From Bradyrhizobium sp. CB82 (GTDB taxonomy: Bacteria > Pseudomonadota > Alphaproteobacteria > Rhizobiales > Xanthobacteraceae): a DNA stretch of 64,000 bases. The notes under the pieces are model-generated. The model did not search any database, was not told the DNA's origin, and saw nothing but the letters and a program-made list of their open reading frames with translations. Of this stretch, positions 1 through 9,198 are shown piece after piece (positions within the stretch are counted from its first letter, which is position 1; each line of letters begins with the position of its first letter). The DNA lies in contig NZ_CP121650.1 of the NCBI RefSeq assembly GCF_029714405.1, forward strand, positions 3,353,001 through 3,417,000. The letters run 5' to 3'. The position numbers and the translations under genes are program-made.

Positions 1-52
1 TCCGGGGCCGACTTGTTCGTCGAGAAAATGGGCGATGATCGAAAGACAGCTC

Positions 53-478
53 TCAGGCGGCCGAGCTGACGCCGTCCTTGGGATGCGTGGCGTCGTACTG
101 GTCCTTCAGCTTCGCTTCATAGGCGATCAGCTTGCGCGCTTCCTTCAGCGCCCGGTAGAGATCGCCGCTCATGATGTTGTTGTTGATGCCTTCGATGATT
201 GGCCAGGAGCTCGGCACGGCGCTCATGATCTCGCGCACCAGATTGAAGTAGGTGCCGTGCTGGCTCTGCGGGTCCGGCGAGATGTACATCAGTTGCACGG
301 CCAGATAGACGAGCTTGGCCGGCGTGTCGGCGGTCTCGGGCGTCAGGATGTCGCGTTCGCGCAGGATCGGCACGTTCTCGCCGTCGATGAGGAGGCGGGC
401 GCGCTGGTCGGTGTTGGTGATTACGCAGTTGCCGACGATGATGCGTTCGTGCGGTCTGAGCTCGACTTTGAGAGCCAT
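53..478 (-). CDS. flbT: Flagellin post-transcriptional regulator FlbT
   Basis: 141-aa protein with the FlbT family profile (MALKVELRPHERIIVGNCV start; LVYLAVQLMYISPD in the middle; NNNIMSGDLYRALKEARKLI near the end). Its length is that of Caulobacter FlbT, an RNA-associated regulator that binds the flagellin mRNA leader and controls its stability. It is transcribed away from the flagellin array and pairs functionally with flaF, which lies beyond the third flagellin. The ATG is at 478, and the 320-bp region to flagellin 1 is shared and holds a CtrA-like box. Bases 1-52 downstream show nothing identifiable. Confidence 0.93.
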   Translation of the reverse strand: MALKVELRPHERIIVGNCVITNTDQRARLLIDGENVPILRERDILTPETADTPAKLVYLAVQLMYISPDPQSQHGTYFNLVREIMSAVPSSWPIIEGINNNIMSGDLYRALKEARKLIAYEAKLKDQYDATHPKDGVSSAA

Positions 479-572
479 GCCTGTTCTCCATCAACCCTTT
501 TGTAACGAGCCTCGCGCGTGCCCACGTAATGACGGCTGTCGGTCTGATTTGGGACTGATCCTTGCCGAATGT

Positions 573-589
573 GGTTAACGGGTCGTAAA
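573..589 (-). promoter_or_regulatory. CtrA-like box upstream of flbT / flagellin 1
   Basis: On the minus strand this reads TTTACGACCCGTTAACC, that is TTTA-N7-TTAACC, one mismatch from the CtrA consensus TTAA-N7-TTAA(C). It lies 95 bp upstream of the flbT start and 212 bp upstream of flagellin 1. Assignment to CtrA is inference from the motif. Confidence 0.5.
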
Positions 590-800
590 CATCTGACCCC
601 GTCGCCGAAAATCGAACAATTTCAATGCGCTGGCGGTCACAAAAGCCGAGTTTGAAACCTCGTGAGCAGCCGCCATCGGCCCGACGCGGACAAACCGGCG
701 GTTTCATTTCACGGATTGTTAGAGGCTTGGACGCACCGTCCGCCCGTCGTTTGATCAATCTCGGTCAAACAGGACGCGTAGCTACCAGAAAGGTAACAGT

Positions 801-3074
801 ATGTCCGGTATCGTTCTCTCTGCGTCGGTTCGCCAGAACCTGCTTTCTCTCCAGTCCACCGCCGACCTCCTCGCCACCACCCAGTCCCGTCTGTCGACCG
901 GCAAGAAGGTGAACACGGCGCTCGACAATCCGACCAACTTCTTCACCGCCCAGTCGCTCGACAACCGCGCCAGCGACATCAACAATTTGCTCGATGGCAT
1001 TGCCAACGGTGTGCAGGTGCTCCAGGCCGCCAACACCGGCATCACTTCGCTGTCGAAGCTGCTGGACTCCGCGAAGTCGATCGCCAACCAGGCGCTCCAG
1101 ACCACGGTCGGTTATTCGACCAAGTCGAACGTCTCGACCACGATTGCGGGCGCGACGGCCTCCGACCTGCGCGGCACAACGACCTACTCCAGCACGAGCG
1201 CACTGACCAACGTGCTGTTCTCGGGCGCTGCGGGCGGTGCAACGGCCGCGACCGGCAGCACCACGCTGGGGGGCACCGTGAGCACCTTTACCGCCGTCAC
1301 TGCCGTCAACGACACGTCGGCTGCTGCAATCACGACCGCCACCAAGCTGTTTGACGCGGCCACCGGCTTGACCACTGGTGCCAACACCAAGTTCACCGAC
1401 GGTACCAGCTTCACCGTCAACGGTCATACGATCACGATCTCGGCGACCGCGGTTCCCGCGGCTGCATCCGCGCCAGCTGGCTATGGCGTCACCGGCAACA
1501 TCGCCACGGACGGCAATGGCAACTCGATCGTCTACACGGGCACGAGCGCGACCTCTTCGACCGCAACCGTCGGTGACCTCCTGAATGCGATCGACGTCGC
1601 CAGCGGCGCCCAGAATGCGGTCGTCGCCTCGGGTTCGGCTACCCTGAGCACGCCGACCGGCAACACTGCGGCGGCGATCACCGCCGGCAAGATCACCTTC
1701 ACGACCTCGACCGGCGGCGATCTCAACATCACCGGCAAGGCCGACATCCTGAAGGCCCTGGGTCTGACCACCGCAACCGGCTCGGGCAATGCCACGGTCT
1801 CGGCGGCTCGCACCACCAGCTCGGGCTCGCTCGGCACGCTGATCTCCGATGGGTCCACGCTGAACGTCAACGGCAAGACCGTTACGTTCAAGAACGCGGT
1901 GGTGCCTGCCGCCGCCAACGTTCCGACCGGCTCCAGCATTGCCGGCACGGGCAGCAACGTCGTGACTGACGGCAACGGCAATTCGACGGTGTATCTGCAG
2001 GCGGCGACGGTTGCCGACGTGCTGACCGCGGTCGATCTCGCCACCGGCGTGCAGTCGGTCAAGTCCGTCGCCTCAGGCACTGCGACCCTGCAGACCGCTT
2101 CCGGTGCGACGAACTCCTCGATCGTCGCCGGCGCACTGCACATCTCGACCGGTGCGAACTCGGATCTGTCGATCACCGGTACGGGCAATGCGCTGGCCTC
2201 GCTCGGCCTGACCGGTTCGACCGGCACCGGCACCGCCTTCACGGCGAGCCGCAGCGCGGCGTCCGGCGGCGTCTCGGGCAAGACCTTGACCTTCTCCTCC
2301 TTCAACGGCGGTACGGCGGTCAACGTCACCTTCGGCGACGGCACCGGCGGCACGGTCAAGACGCTCGATCAGCTCAACACGCAGCTTCAGGCCAATAACC
2401 TGACCGCCACGATCGACGCGAACGGCCTGCTCACGATCTCGGCGACCAACGACTACGCGTCCTCGACGATCGGATCTGCCACCGCTGGCGGTACGATTGG
2501 CGGCACGATCACCACTGCACTGAGCTGGTCGAACGCGACTGCGCCGGTTGCTGACTCTGTTGCCCAGGCCACTCGTACCAACCTGGTGTCGCAGTACAAC
2601 AACATCATGACGCAGATCGACACGACCTCGCTGGACGCTTCGTTCAACGGCGTCAACCTGCTCAACGGCGACCAGCTCAAGCTGGTGTTCGACGAGACCG
2701 GCAAGTCCAACCTGAGCATCACCGGCGTGACCTTCAACTCGAAGGGTCTGGGTCTGGCCGGGCTGGTGCAGGGCACCGACTTCATCGACAACGCCGCGAC
2801 CAACAAGGTGCTGACCAAGCTGAACACGGCCTCGAGCACGTTGCGCTCGGAAGCCTCGACGCTCGGTTCGAACCTCTCCGTGGTGCAGGTGCGTCAGGAC
2901 TTCAACAAGAACCTGATCAACGTGCTGCAGACCGGTTCGTCCAACCTGACGCTGGCCGACACCAACGAGGAAGCGGCCAACAGCCAGGCGCTCTCGACCC
3001 GCCAGTCGATCGCCGTCTCGGCGCTGTCGCTCGCCAACCAGTCGCAGCAGAGCGTGCTTCAGCTGCTCCGCTAA
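801..3074 (+). CDS. fliC: Flagellin (subpolar filament), copy 1
   Basis: 757-aa flagellin. The conserved N-terminal D0/D1 helices (VRQNLLSLQSTADLLATTQ, LSTGKKVNTALDNPTNFFTA) and C-terminal D0/D1 (SNLTLADTNEEAANSQAL ... QQSVLQLLR) flank a large Ala/Gly/Ser/Thr-rich exposed region. Residues about 199-336 and 349-485 are a tandem internal duplication, each with a VNG(K/H)T(V/I)T strand, TDGNGNS and an L(T/N)A(V/I)D(L/V)A segment. It is much longer than the roughly 300-aa lateral flagellins of the genus, which indicates the thick subpolar filament. ATG chosen because MSGIVLSASVRQN matches the family start and GAAAGG lies just upstream. Almost identical to copy 2 through codon about 525. Confidence 0.96.
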   Translation: MSGIVLSASVRQNLLSLQSTADLLATTQSRLSTGKKVNTALDNPTNFFTAQSLDNRASDINNLLDGIANGVQVLQAANTGITSLSKLLDSAKSIANQALQTTVGYSTKSNVSTTIAGATASDLRGTTTYSSTSALTNVLFSGAAGGATAATGSTTLGGTVSTFTAVTAVNDTSAAAITTATKLFDAATGLTTGANTKFTDGTSFTVNGHTITISATAVPAAASAPAGYGVTGNIATDGNGNSIVYTGTSATSSTATVGDLLNAIDVASGAQNAVVASGSATLSTPTGNTAAAITAGKITFTTSTGGDLNITGKADILKALGLTTATGSGNATVSAARTTSSGSLGTLISDGSTLNVNGKTVTFKNAVVPAAANVPTGSSIAGTGSNVVTDGNGNSTVYLQAATVADVLTAVDLATGVQSVKSVASGTATLQTASGATNSSIVAGALHISTGANSDLSITGTGNALASLGLTGSTGTGTAFTASRSAASGGVSGKTLTFSSFNGGTAVNVTFGDGTGGTVKTLDQLNTQLQANNLTATIDANGLLTISATNDYASSTIGSATAGGTIGGTITTALSWSNATAPVADSVAQATRTNLVSQYNNIMTQIDTTSLDASFNGVNLLNGDQLKLVFDETGKSNLSITGVTFNSKGLGLAGLVQGTDFIDNAATNKVLTKLNTASSTLRSEASTLGSNLSVVQVRQDFNKNLINVLQTGSSNLTLADTNEEAANSQALSTRQSIAVSALSLANQSQQSVLQLLR

Positions 3075-3101
3075 TAGTGGCAGACATCGCAATCAAGTCA
3101 T

Positions 3102-3134
3102 GGCGGCGGGGCTTGGCCCCGCCGCTTTGTTTTT
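3102..3134 (+). terminator. Rho-independent terminator after flagellin 1
   Basis: GGCGGGGC-TT-GGCCCCGCC stem followed by GCTTTGTTTTT, 28 bp after the stop codon. The remaining 3135-3396 before flagellin 2 has an ATGGTTAA half-site at 3187 and a leader (ACGCGTAAACCAGAAGGGTA) similar to the one before flagellin 1. Confidence 0.88.
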
Positions 3135-3396
3135 GCGCAGCCGATCGAGAGGTGGTCTGGCGGCTCTGAAAAAGTAACTGTTGGTTATGGTTAACGGGGA
3201 GCAAACGCCGAAAAAACGTGAAGAGTTTCAAATCGATCGTCACCGATCTCGACGCGCTCGCGCAGCCTTATGGTGAACCGGCGCTTACGGCTCGCGAGCA
3301 GGTTTCACCCTTTGTTAGCCATGTCCCCTCAGGCTGTGCCCGTCACTCGATCCGAAGCGATCGAACGAAGACGCGTAAACCAGAAGGGTAAGAGTC

Positions 3397-5670
3397 ATGT
3401 CCGGTATTGTTCTCTCTGCGTCGGTTCGCCAGAACCTGCTTTCTCTCCAGTCCACCGCCGACCTCCTCGCCACCACCCAGTCCCGTCTGTCGACCGGCAA
3501 GAAGGTGAACACGGCGCTCGACAATCCGACCAACTTCTTCACCGCCCAGTCGCTCGACAACCGCGCCAGCGACATCAACAATTTGCTCGATGGCATTGCC
3601 AACGGTGTGCAGGTGCTCCAGGCCGCCAACACCGGCATCACTTCGCTGTCGAAGCTGCTGGACTCCGCGAAGTCGATCGCCAACCAGGCGCTCCAGACCA
3701 CGGTCGGTTATTCGACCAAGTCGAACGTCTCGACCACGATTGCGGGCGCGACGGCCTCCGACCTGCGCGGCACCACGACCTACTCCAGCACGAGCGCACT
3801 GACCAACGTGCTGTTCTCGGGCGCTGCGGGCGGTGCAACGGCCGCAACCGGCAGCACCACGCTGGGGGGCACCGTGAGCACCTTTACCGCCGTCACTGCC
3901 GTCAACGACACGTCGGCTGCTGCAATCACGACCGCCACCAAGCTGTTTGACGCGGCCACCGGCTTGACCACTGGTGCCAACACCAAGTTCACCGACGGTA
4001 CCAGCTTCACCGTCAACGGTCATACGATCACGATCTCGGCGACCGCGGTTCCCGCGGCTGCATCCGCGCCGGCTGGCTATGGCGTCACCGGCAACATCGC
4101 CACGGACGGCAATGGCAACTCGATCGTCTACACGGGCACGAGCGCGACCTCTTCGACCGCAACCGTCGGTGACCTCCTGAATGCGATCGACGTCGCCAGC
4201 GGCGCCCAGAATGCGGTCGTCGCCTCGGGTTCGGCTACCCTGAGCACGCCGACCGGCAACACTGCGGCGGCGATCACCGCCGGCAAGATCACCTTCACGA
4301 CCTCGACCGGCGGCGATCTCAACATCACCGGCAAGGCCGACATCCTGAAGGCCCTGGGTCTGACCACCGCAACCGGCTCGGGCAATGCCACGGTCTCGGC
4401 GGCTCGCACCACCAGCTCGGGCTCGCTCGGCACGCTGATCTCCGATGGGTCCACGCTGAACGTCAACGGCAAGACCGTTACGTTCAAGAACGCGGTGGTG
4501 CCTGCCGCCGCCAACGTTCCGACCGGCTCCAGCATTGCCGGCACGGGCAGCAACGTCGTGACTGACGGCAACGGCAATTCGACGGTGTATCTGCAGGCGG
4601 CGACGGTTGCCGACGTGCTGACCGCGGTCGATCTCGCCACCGGCGTGCAGTCGGTCAAGTCCGTCGCCTCAGGCACTGCGACCCTGCAGACCGCTTCCGG
4701 TGCGACGAACTCCTCGATCGTCGCCGGCGCACTGCACATCTCGACCGGTGCGAACTCGGATCTGTCGATCACCGGCTCGGGCAATGCGCTGGCCTCGCTC
4801 GGCCTGACCGGTTCGACCGGCACCGGCACCGCCTTCACGGCGAGCCGCAGCGCGGCGTCCGGCAGCATCTCGGGCAAGACCTTGACCTTCTCCTCCTTCA
4901 ACGGCGGTACGGCGGTCAACGTCACCTTCGGCGACGGCACCAATGGCACCGTCAAGACCCTGGACCAGCTCAATACCAAGCTTCAGGCCAACAACCTTGC
5001 TGCGACCATCGACGCCAACGGCCTGCTCACGATCTCGGCGACCAACGACTACGCGTCCTCGACGATCGGTTCGGCCGTCGCCGGTGGTGGAATCGGCGGC
5101 ACGATCACGACGGCCCTGACCTGGACAAATGCGACGACGCCGACTGTTGACGCGGTTGCCCAGGCGACCCGCTCCAACCTGGTGTCGCAGTACAACAACA
5201 TCATGTCGCAGATTGACACCACTTCGGTCGACTCGTCCTTCAATGGTGTCAACCTGCTCAACGGCGACCAGCTCAAGCTGGTGTTCGACGAGACTGCGAA
5301 GTCGAGCCTGAGCATCACCGGCGTGACCTTCAACTCGAAGGGGCTGGGTCTGGCCGGGCTGGTGCAGGGCACCGATTTCATCGACAACGCGGCCACCAAC
5401 AAGGTCTTGGTCAACCTCAACGCGGCCTCTAGCACGCTGCGTTCGGAAGCCTCGACCCTCGGTTCGAACCTCTCCGTCGTGCAGGTACGTCAGGACTTCA
5501 ACAAGAACCTGATCAACGTGCTCCAGACCGGCTCGTCCAACCTGACGCTGGCCGACACCAACGAGGAAGCGGCCAACAGCCAGGCGCTGTCGACCCGCCA
5601 GTCGATCGCGGTGTCCGCGCTGTCGCTGGCCAACCAGTCGCAGCAGAGCGTGCTCCAGCTGCTTCGCTAA
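3397..5670 (+). CDS. fliC: Flagellin (subpolar filament), copy 2
   Basis: 757-aa flagellin with the same architecture as copy 1 (conserved D0/D1 ends, duplicated middle module). From the ATG to about codon 525 it differs from copy 1 by only a handful of bases. Beyond that the two diverge clearly (for example LSWSNATAPVADS versus LTWTNATTPTVDA, with many synonymous changes) before converging again at the C-terminus. The RBS AGAAGG lies 9 bp before the ATG. It has its own intergenic region and terminator, so it is probably an independent transcript in the tandem array. Confidence 0.96.
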   Translation: MSGIVLSASVRQNLLSLQSTADLLATTQSRLSTGKKVNTALDNPTNFFTAQSLDNRASDINNLLDGIANGVQVLQAANTGITSLSKLLDSAKSIANQALQTTVGYSTKSNVSTTIAGATASDLRGTTTYSSTSALTNVLFSGAAGGATAATGSTTLGGTVSTFTAVTAVNDTSAAAITTATKLFDAATGLTTGANTKFTDGTSFTVNGHTITISATAVPAAASAPAGYGVTGNIATDGNGNSIVYTGTSATSSTATVGDLLNAIDVASGAQNAVVASGSATLSTPTGNTAAAITAGKITFTTSTGGDLNITGKADILKALGLTTATGSGNATVSAARTTSSGSLGTLISDGSTLNVNGKTVTFKNAVVPAAANVPTGSSIAGTGSNVVTDGNGNSTVYLQAATVADVLTAVDLATGVQSVKSVASGTATLQTASGATNSSIVAGALHISTGANSDLSITGSGNALASLGLTGSTGTGTAFTASRSAASGSISGKTLTFSSFNGGTAVNVTFGDGTNGTVKTLDQLNTKLQANNLAATIDANGLLTISATNDYASSTIGSAVAGGGIGGTITTALTWTNATTPTVDAVAQATRSNLVSQYNNIMSQIDTTSVDSSFNGVNLLNGDQLKLVFDETAKSSLSITGVTFNSKGLGLAGLVQGTDFIDNAATNKVLVNLNAASSTLRSEASTLGSNLSVVQVRQDFNKNLINVLQTGSSNLTLADTNEEAANSQALSTRQSIAVSALSLANQSQQSVLQLLR

Positions 5671-5698
5671 TAAGCGGCTGAAATCACGAAACTAAAAC

Positions 5699-5729
5699 CG
5701 GCGGCGGGGCTTCGGTCCCGCCGCTTTTT
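5699..5729 (+). terminator. Rho-independent terminator after flagellin 2
   Basis: GGCGGCGGG / CCCGCCGC hairpin with a GCTTCGGT loop, followed by TTTTTG, about 30 bp after the stop. Nearly the same element as after flagellin 1. Confidence 0.88.
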
Positions 5730-5806
5730 GCTGCCGTTAGTTAGGGCCGCGAAGATTCCGTGTTTCCGGGCCGGGAAGGGCGCTAACCCGGCATTAACCC
5801 TATCCC

Positions 5807-5825
5807 TTAAGTCGGCGTTAACCAT
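5807..5825 (+). promoter_or_regulatory. CtrA-like box upstream of flagellin 3
   Basis: TTAAGTCGGCGTTAACCAT: a perfect TTAA-N7-TTAACC(AT), 91 bp upstream of the flagellin 3 ATG. A second TTAACCC half-site lies just upstream at 5794. Confidence 0.6.
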
Positions 5826-5916
5826 ACTTTAAAGGACAGCCCCTAAAACTGGACCAAAGCCCGCTTTCCAGATCGGCGAGCCCGATTCGTATCCGGTTCA
5901 AAAGGAAGACCCGCCA

Positions 5917-8160
5917 ATGTCCAACATCGTTCTCTCGGCGTCCGTTCGCCAGAACCTGTTGTCGCTGCAATCGACGGCCGACCTGCTGGCCACGACGCAG
6001 CAGCGCCTGGCGACCGGCAAGAAGGTCAACACGGCGCTGGACAACCCGACCAACTTCTTCACGGCGCAGGGGCTGGACAACCGGGCAAGCGACATCAGCA
6101 ACCTGCTCGACGGCATCAACAACGGCGTGCAGGTGCTGCAAGCCGCGAATACCGGCATCACCTCGCTGCAAAAGCTGATCGACAGCGCGAAGTCGATCGC
6201 CAACCAGGCGCTGCAGACGACCGTTGGATACTCGACCAAGTCGAACATCTCGACCACGATTCCCGGCGCGAGCCCCGCGGACCTGCGCGGCACCACGAGC
6301 TATACGAACGCAACCGCGAGCGGCAACGTCGTCACGAACGGCACGGCCGGCGGTACGAACCCCATCACCACGGCGACCACGCTGGGCGGTATCTCGCAGT
6401 CGCTGGTCGGCGCGGCGGCTCCGGACGGTGCGGGTAATGCGGCCAGCCTGGCCCCGGGCCTCACCCTGCTCGGTCCGTCCAGCGCGAGCACGATTGCGGC
6501 GAACGGTGCGCCATCGGACGGCGACGTACTCATCGTCGACGGCAAGACCATCACGTTCCGGGCCGGCAATGTTCCGGCGGCCGCCAACGTTCCCGCCGGC
6601 TCCGGCTTCAGCGGCAACATCGTCACCGACGGCAACGGCAACTCGACCGTTTACATGGGGACGAGCGGCGCCCCGACCGGCACGGTTCAAGACGTGCTGA
6701 ATGCGATCGACCTGGCAAGCGGCGTTCAGAAGGCCGCGATCACGGGCGGCACCGCAACGCTGTCGAACTCTTCGGGCTCCAACGCCTCCATCGCCGCCGG
6801 TGTCCTCACGCTCACCACCGGCACGGGCGCCGACCTCAGCGTCACCGGCAAGGCCGACTTCCTGAAGGCGCTCGGCCTGACCACGGCGACCGGCTCCGGA
6901 AACGTCACCGTCACCAAGCCGCGCCAGACGACGGCAGCCACGCTGGGCACGCTGGTTCAGGACGGCTCCACGCTCAACGTCGACGGCAAAACCATCGCAT
7001 TCAAGAACGCGGCGGCACCTGCCGCCGCTCCGTCAGGCTCCACCAAAATCGGCAACCTTGTGACGGACAACACCACCGGCAACACGGTGGTCTATCTCCA
7101 GGGTGGCAACATTCAAGACACGCTGAATGCGATCGACCTCGCCACCGGTGCCGGCACCATCAGCGCCGGCAACGTGGTGGCGGCAAGCGGTTCGTCGCTC
7201 TCGTCGATTGTCAACGGGACACTCAAGCTCAGCACCGGCACCTCGGCGGACCTGTCGATCACCGGCACCGGGAATGCCTTGTCGGCGTTCGGTCTGACCG
7301 GTGCGACCGGCACGGGCACCGCCTTCACCGCGAGCCGCGCTCCGGGAACGGGCAGCATCTCTGGCAAGACCCTGACCTTCACCTCCTTCAACGGCGGCAA
7401 GCCTGTGAACGTCACCTTCGGCGACGGCACCAACGGCACTGTCAAGACGCTCGATCAGCTCAACTCCCAGCTCCAGGCCAACCATCTGACGGCGACGATC
7501 GACGCCAACGGCGTGCTCACGATCACGACCGTCAACGAATACGCCTCCTCGACGCTCGGCTCCGTGACCGCCGGCGGCGTGGTCGGCGGTACGATCACCG
7601 GCGTGGTCTCCTTCACGACCGCGCAGCCGCCGATCCAAGATCCGGTCGCGCAGACTGCGCGCTCGAACCTGGTCAACCAGTTCAACAACATCCTGGCGCA
7701 GATCGACACCACCTCGCAGGACTCGTCCTTCAACGGCGTCAATCTGCTCAACGGCGATACGTTGAAGCTCATCTTCAACGAAACGGGCAGCTCCACGCTC
7801 AGCATCAACGGCGTCGTCTTCAACGCGGCGGGCCTCGGCCTCAGCAACCTCGTCAACGGCGTCGACTTCATCGACAACGGCGCCACCAACAAAGTGCTCA
7901 CGAGCCTCAACGCGGCCTCGAGCACGCTGCGGTCGGAGGGCTCCGCGCTCGGTTCGAACCTGTCGATCGTGCAGGTGCGCCAGGACTTCTCGAAGAACCT
8001 GATCAACGTGCTGCAGACCGGCTCGTCCAACCTCACTCTGGCCGACACCAACGAGGAAGCGGCCAACAGCCAGGCGCTGTCGACCCGCCAGTCGATCGCG
8101 GTCTCCGCGCTGTCGCTGGCCAACCAATCGCAGCAGAGCGTGCTGCAGCTCCTCCGCTAA
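5917..8160 (+). CDS. fliC: Flagellin (subpolar filament), copy 3
   Basis: 747-aa flagellin, clearly paralogous to copies 1 and 2 but independent in sequence along its whole length. N-terminal VRQNLLSLQSTADLLATTQQ and the C-terminal SLANQSQQSVLQLLR end are conserved. The middle again carries two repeats (IVDGKTITFRAGNVPAAANV; NVDGKTIAFKNAAAPAAAPS), so the internal duplication predates the gene duplication. AAAGGAAG precedes the ATG. The last gene of the flagellin run, followed by a strong terminator and flaF. Confidence 0.96.
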   Translation: MSNIVLSASVRQNLLSLQSTADLLATTQQRLATGKKVNTALDNPTNFFTAQGLDNRASDISNLLDGINNGVQVLQAANTGITSLQKLIDSAKSIANQALQTTVGYSTKSNISTTIPGASPADLRGTTSYTNATASGNVVTNGTAGGTNPITTATTLGGISQSLVGAAAPDGAGNAASLAPGLTLLGPSSASTIAANGAPSDGDVLIVDGKTITFRAGNVPAAANVPAGSGFSGNIVTDGNGNSTVYMGTSGAPTGTVQDVLNAIDLASGVQKAAITGGTATLSNSSGSNASIAAGVLTLTTGTGADLSVTGKADFLKALGLTTATGSGNVTVTKPRQTTAATLGTLVQDGSTLNVDGKTIAFKNAAAPAAAPSGSTKIGNLVTDNTTGNTVVYLQGGNIQDTLNAIDLATGAGTISAGNVVAASGSSLSSIVNGTLKLSTGTSADLSITGTGNALSAFGLTGATGTGTAFTASRAPGTGSISGKTLTFTSFNGGKPVNVTFGDGTNGTVKTLDQLNSQLQANHLTATIDANGVLTITTVNEYASSTLGSVTAGGVVGGTITGVVSFTTAQPPIQDPVAQTARSNLVNQFNNILAQIDTTSQDSSFNGVNLLNGDTLKLIFNETGSSTLSINGVVFNAAGLGLSNLVNGVDFIDNGATNKVLTSLNAASSTLRSEGSALGSNLSIVQVRQDFSKNLINVLQTGSSNLTLADTNEEAANSQALSTRQSIAVSALSLANQSQQSVLQLLR

Positions 8161-8192
8161 GCGTGACGCCGGCGATCGAAGCGAATGGAATT

Positions 8193-8223
8193 ACGGCGAG
8201 GCCAATGCCTCGCCGTTTTTTTT
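8193..8223 (+). terminator. Rho-independent terminator after flagellin 3
   Basis: Perfect stem ACGGCGAGGC-CAAT-GCCTCGCCGT running into an eight-T tract, 33 bp after the stop. The following 8224-8453 is non-coding and contains GTAA-N7-TTAA at 8363-8377, a weak CtrA-like candidate before flaF. Confidence 0.92.
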
Positions 8224-8453
8224 GAACGAGATCGCTAACACTCGATTAGAAATCAGCGCATAACGGACGCGGTTGTTTACAGTGCACGCAACCCGAACTT
8301 AGCCTTGACGTGAGCGAAGAATCTTCGGCCCGTAATTGTCCGGAGTCATTCCGCGCTCTCACGTAAGCAAATCTTAAGCGGTGCTGCCTAGGGTTGGGAA
8401 AGAAATCCTTAAGCCCGTTCAACGGGCTAGGTAAAACCTCCAAGGTGTGATTG

Positions 8454-8822
8454 ATGTCGAATTCTGCTGCTTCGGCCTACGCGCGTGTCGCTACGACCAC
8501 TGCATCTCCTCGCGACATCGAGGCGCAGACGCTGCTGAAGGCCGCGAACAAGCTGCAGGACGCGATCAATAGCGCCGATCCGCTCAGCGAGCAGACCACG
8601 CAGGCGCTGATGTTCAATCGCAAGCTCTGGACGATCTTCCTGAGCGAAGCGATGCGAGACAACAATCCGCAGCCGCTCGACGTCCGCCAGAAGATCGCCA
8701 ATATCAGCGTGTTCGTTCTGAGTCAGACTGCAGCGCTCCAGATGAGCCCGCAGTTCGATCACTTCCGTCCGCTGATCGAGATCAACCGCAACATCGCTGC
8801 CGGGCTTTCGGGGCGGCCGTAG
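8454..8822 (+). CDS. flaF: Flagellar biosynthesis regulator FlaF
   Basis: 122-aa FlaF-family protein (SASAYARVATTTASPRDIEA; FNRKLWTIFLSEAMRDNNPQ; LPLDVRQKIANISVFVLSQ-like core at 80-105). FlaF acts with FlbT in control of flagellin synthesis and secretion in Caulobacter and rhizobia, and here the two genes flank the flagellin array. An in-frame TTG lies one codon upstream at 8451; the ATG at 8454 is preferred. Followed after 10 bp by the next gene, so likely co-transcribed. Confidence 0.93.
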   Translation: MSNSAASAYARVATTTASPRDIEAQTLLKAANKLQDAINSADPLSEQTTQALMFNRKLWTIFLSEAMRDNNPQPLDVRQKIANISVFVLSQTAALQMSPQFDHFRPLIEINRNIAAGLSGRP

Positions 8823-8832
8823 GAGGTTCGTC

Positions 8833-9198
8833 GTGGCCGACCTCATGAGCATCCTGTCGACGTCGTACAAAGCGGCCGGCGTATCCACTCCCAGCAAGAC
8901 CAAATACGTCGCCGTTGATCCGACGCTCTACAAGGGCACCTGGACGGGCAAATATCCCGACGGCAAGACGTTCTCGCTTGCCATCTCGAATGTCGACGGC
9001 TTTCGCGCGCAGGTCAGGTATCAGAGCGGCAGCACGACGCAGTATCAGCAGGTGCTGATCAAGGACAGCTCATTTCGCTTCGGCAATACGAAGTTCACGC
9101 TGACAAATATCGGCAAGGCGCAGATCAAGAATGTCGTGACCGATCCTGCGACCGGCTCGACCTATCTCGATACGGCTCAGGCCACGCTGGACGCCTAG
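8833..9198 (+). CDS. Conserved protein of unknown function downstream of flaF
   Basis: 121 aa, GTG start with a full AGGAGG six bases upstream, 10 bp after flaF. An N-terminal helix (MADLMSILSTSYKAAGV) is followed by a compact, probably all-beta domain (YKGTWTGKYPDGKTFSLAIS, FRAQVRYQSGSTTQYQQVLI, FRFGNTKFTLTNIG). No signal peptide or membrane segment. I do not recognise a named family. Its place in the flaF transcript points to flagellin handling or assembly. It ends overlapping the convergent FlaG-like gene by 4 bp. Confidence 0.8.
   Translation: MADLMSILSTSYKAAGVSTPSKTKYVAVDPTLYKGTWTGKYPDGKTFSLAISNVDGFRAQVRYQSGSTTQYQQVLIKDSSFRFGNTKFTLTNIGKAQIKNVVTDPATGSTYLDTAQATLDA

Noticed and set aside
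2073..3092. Minus-strand open frame of 339 codons inside flagellin 1 (similar ones in flagellins 2 and 3)
   Set aside because: Shadow of a GC-rich repetitive gene; Arg/Gly/Val-rich translation without any domain, and the plus strand is an obvious flagellin.
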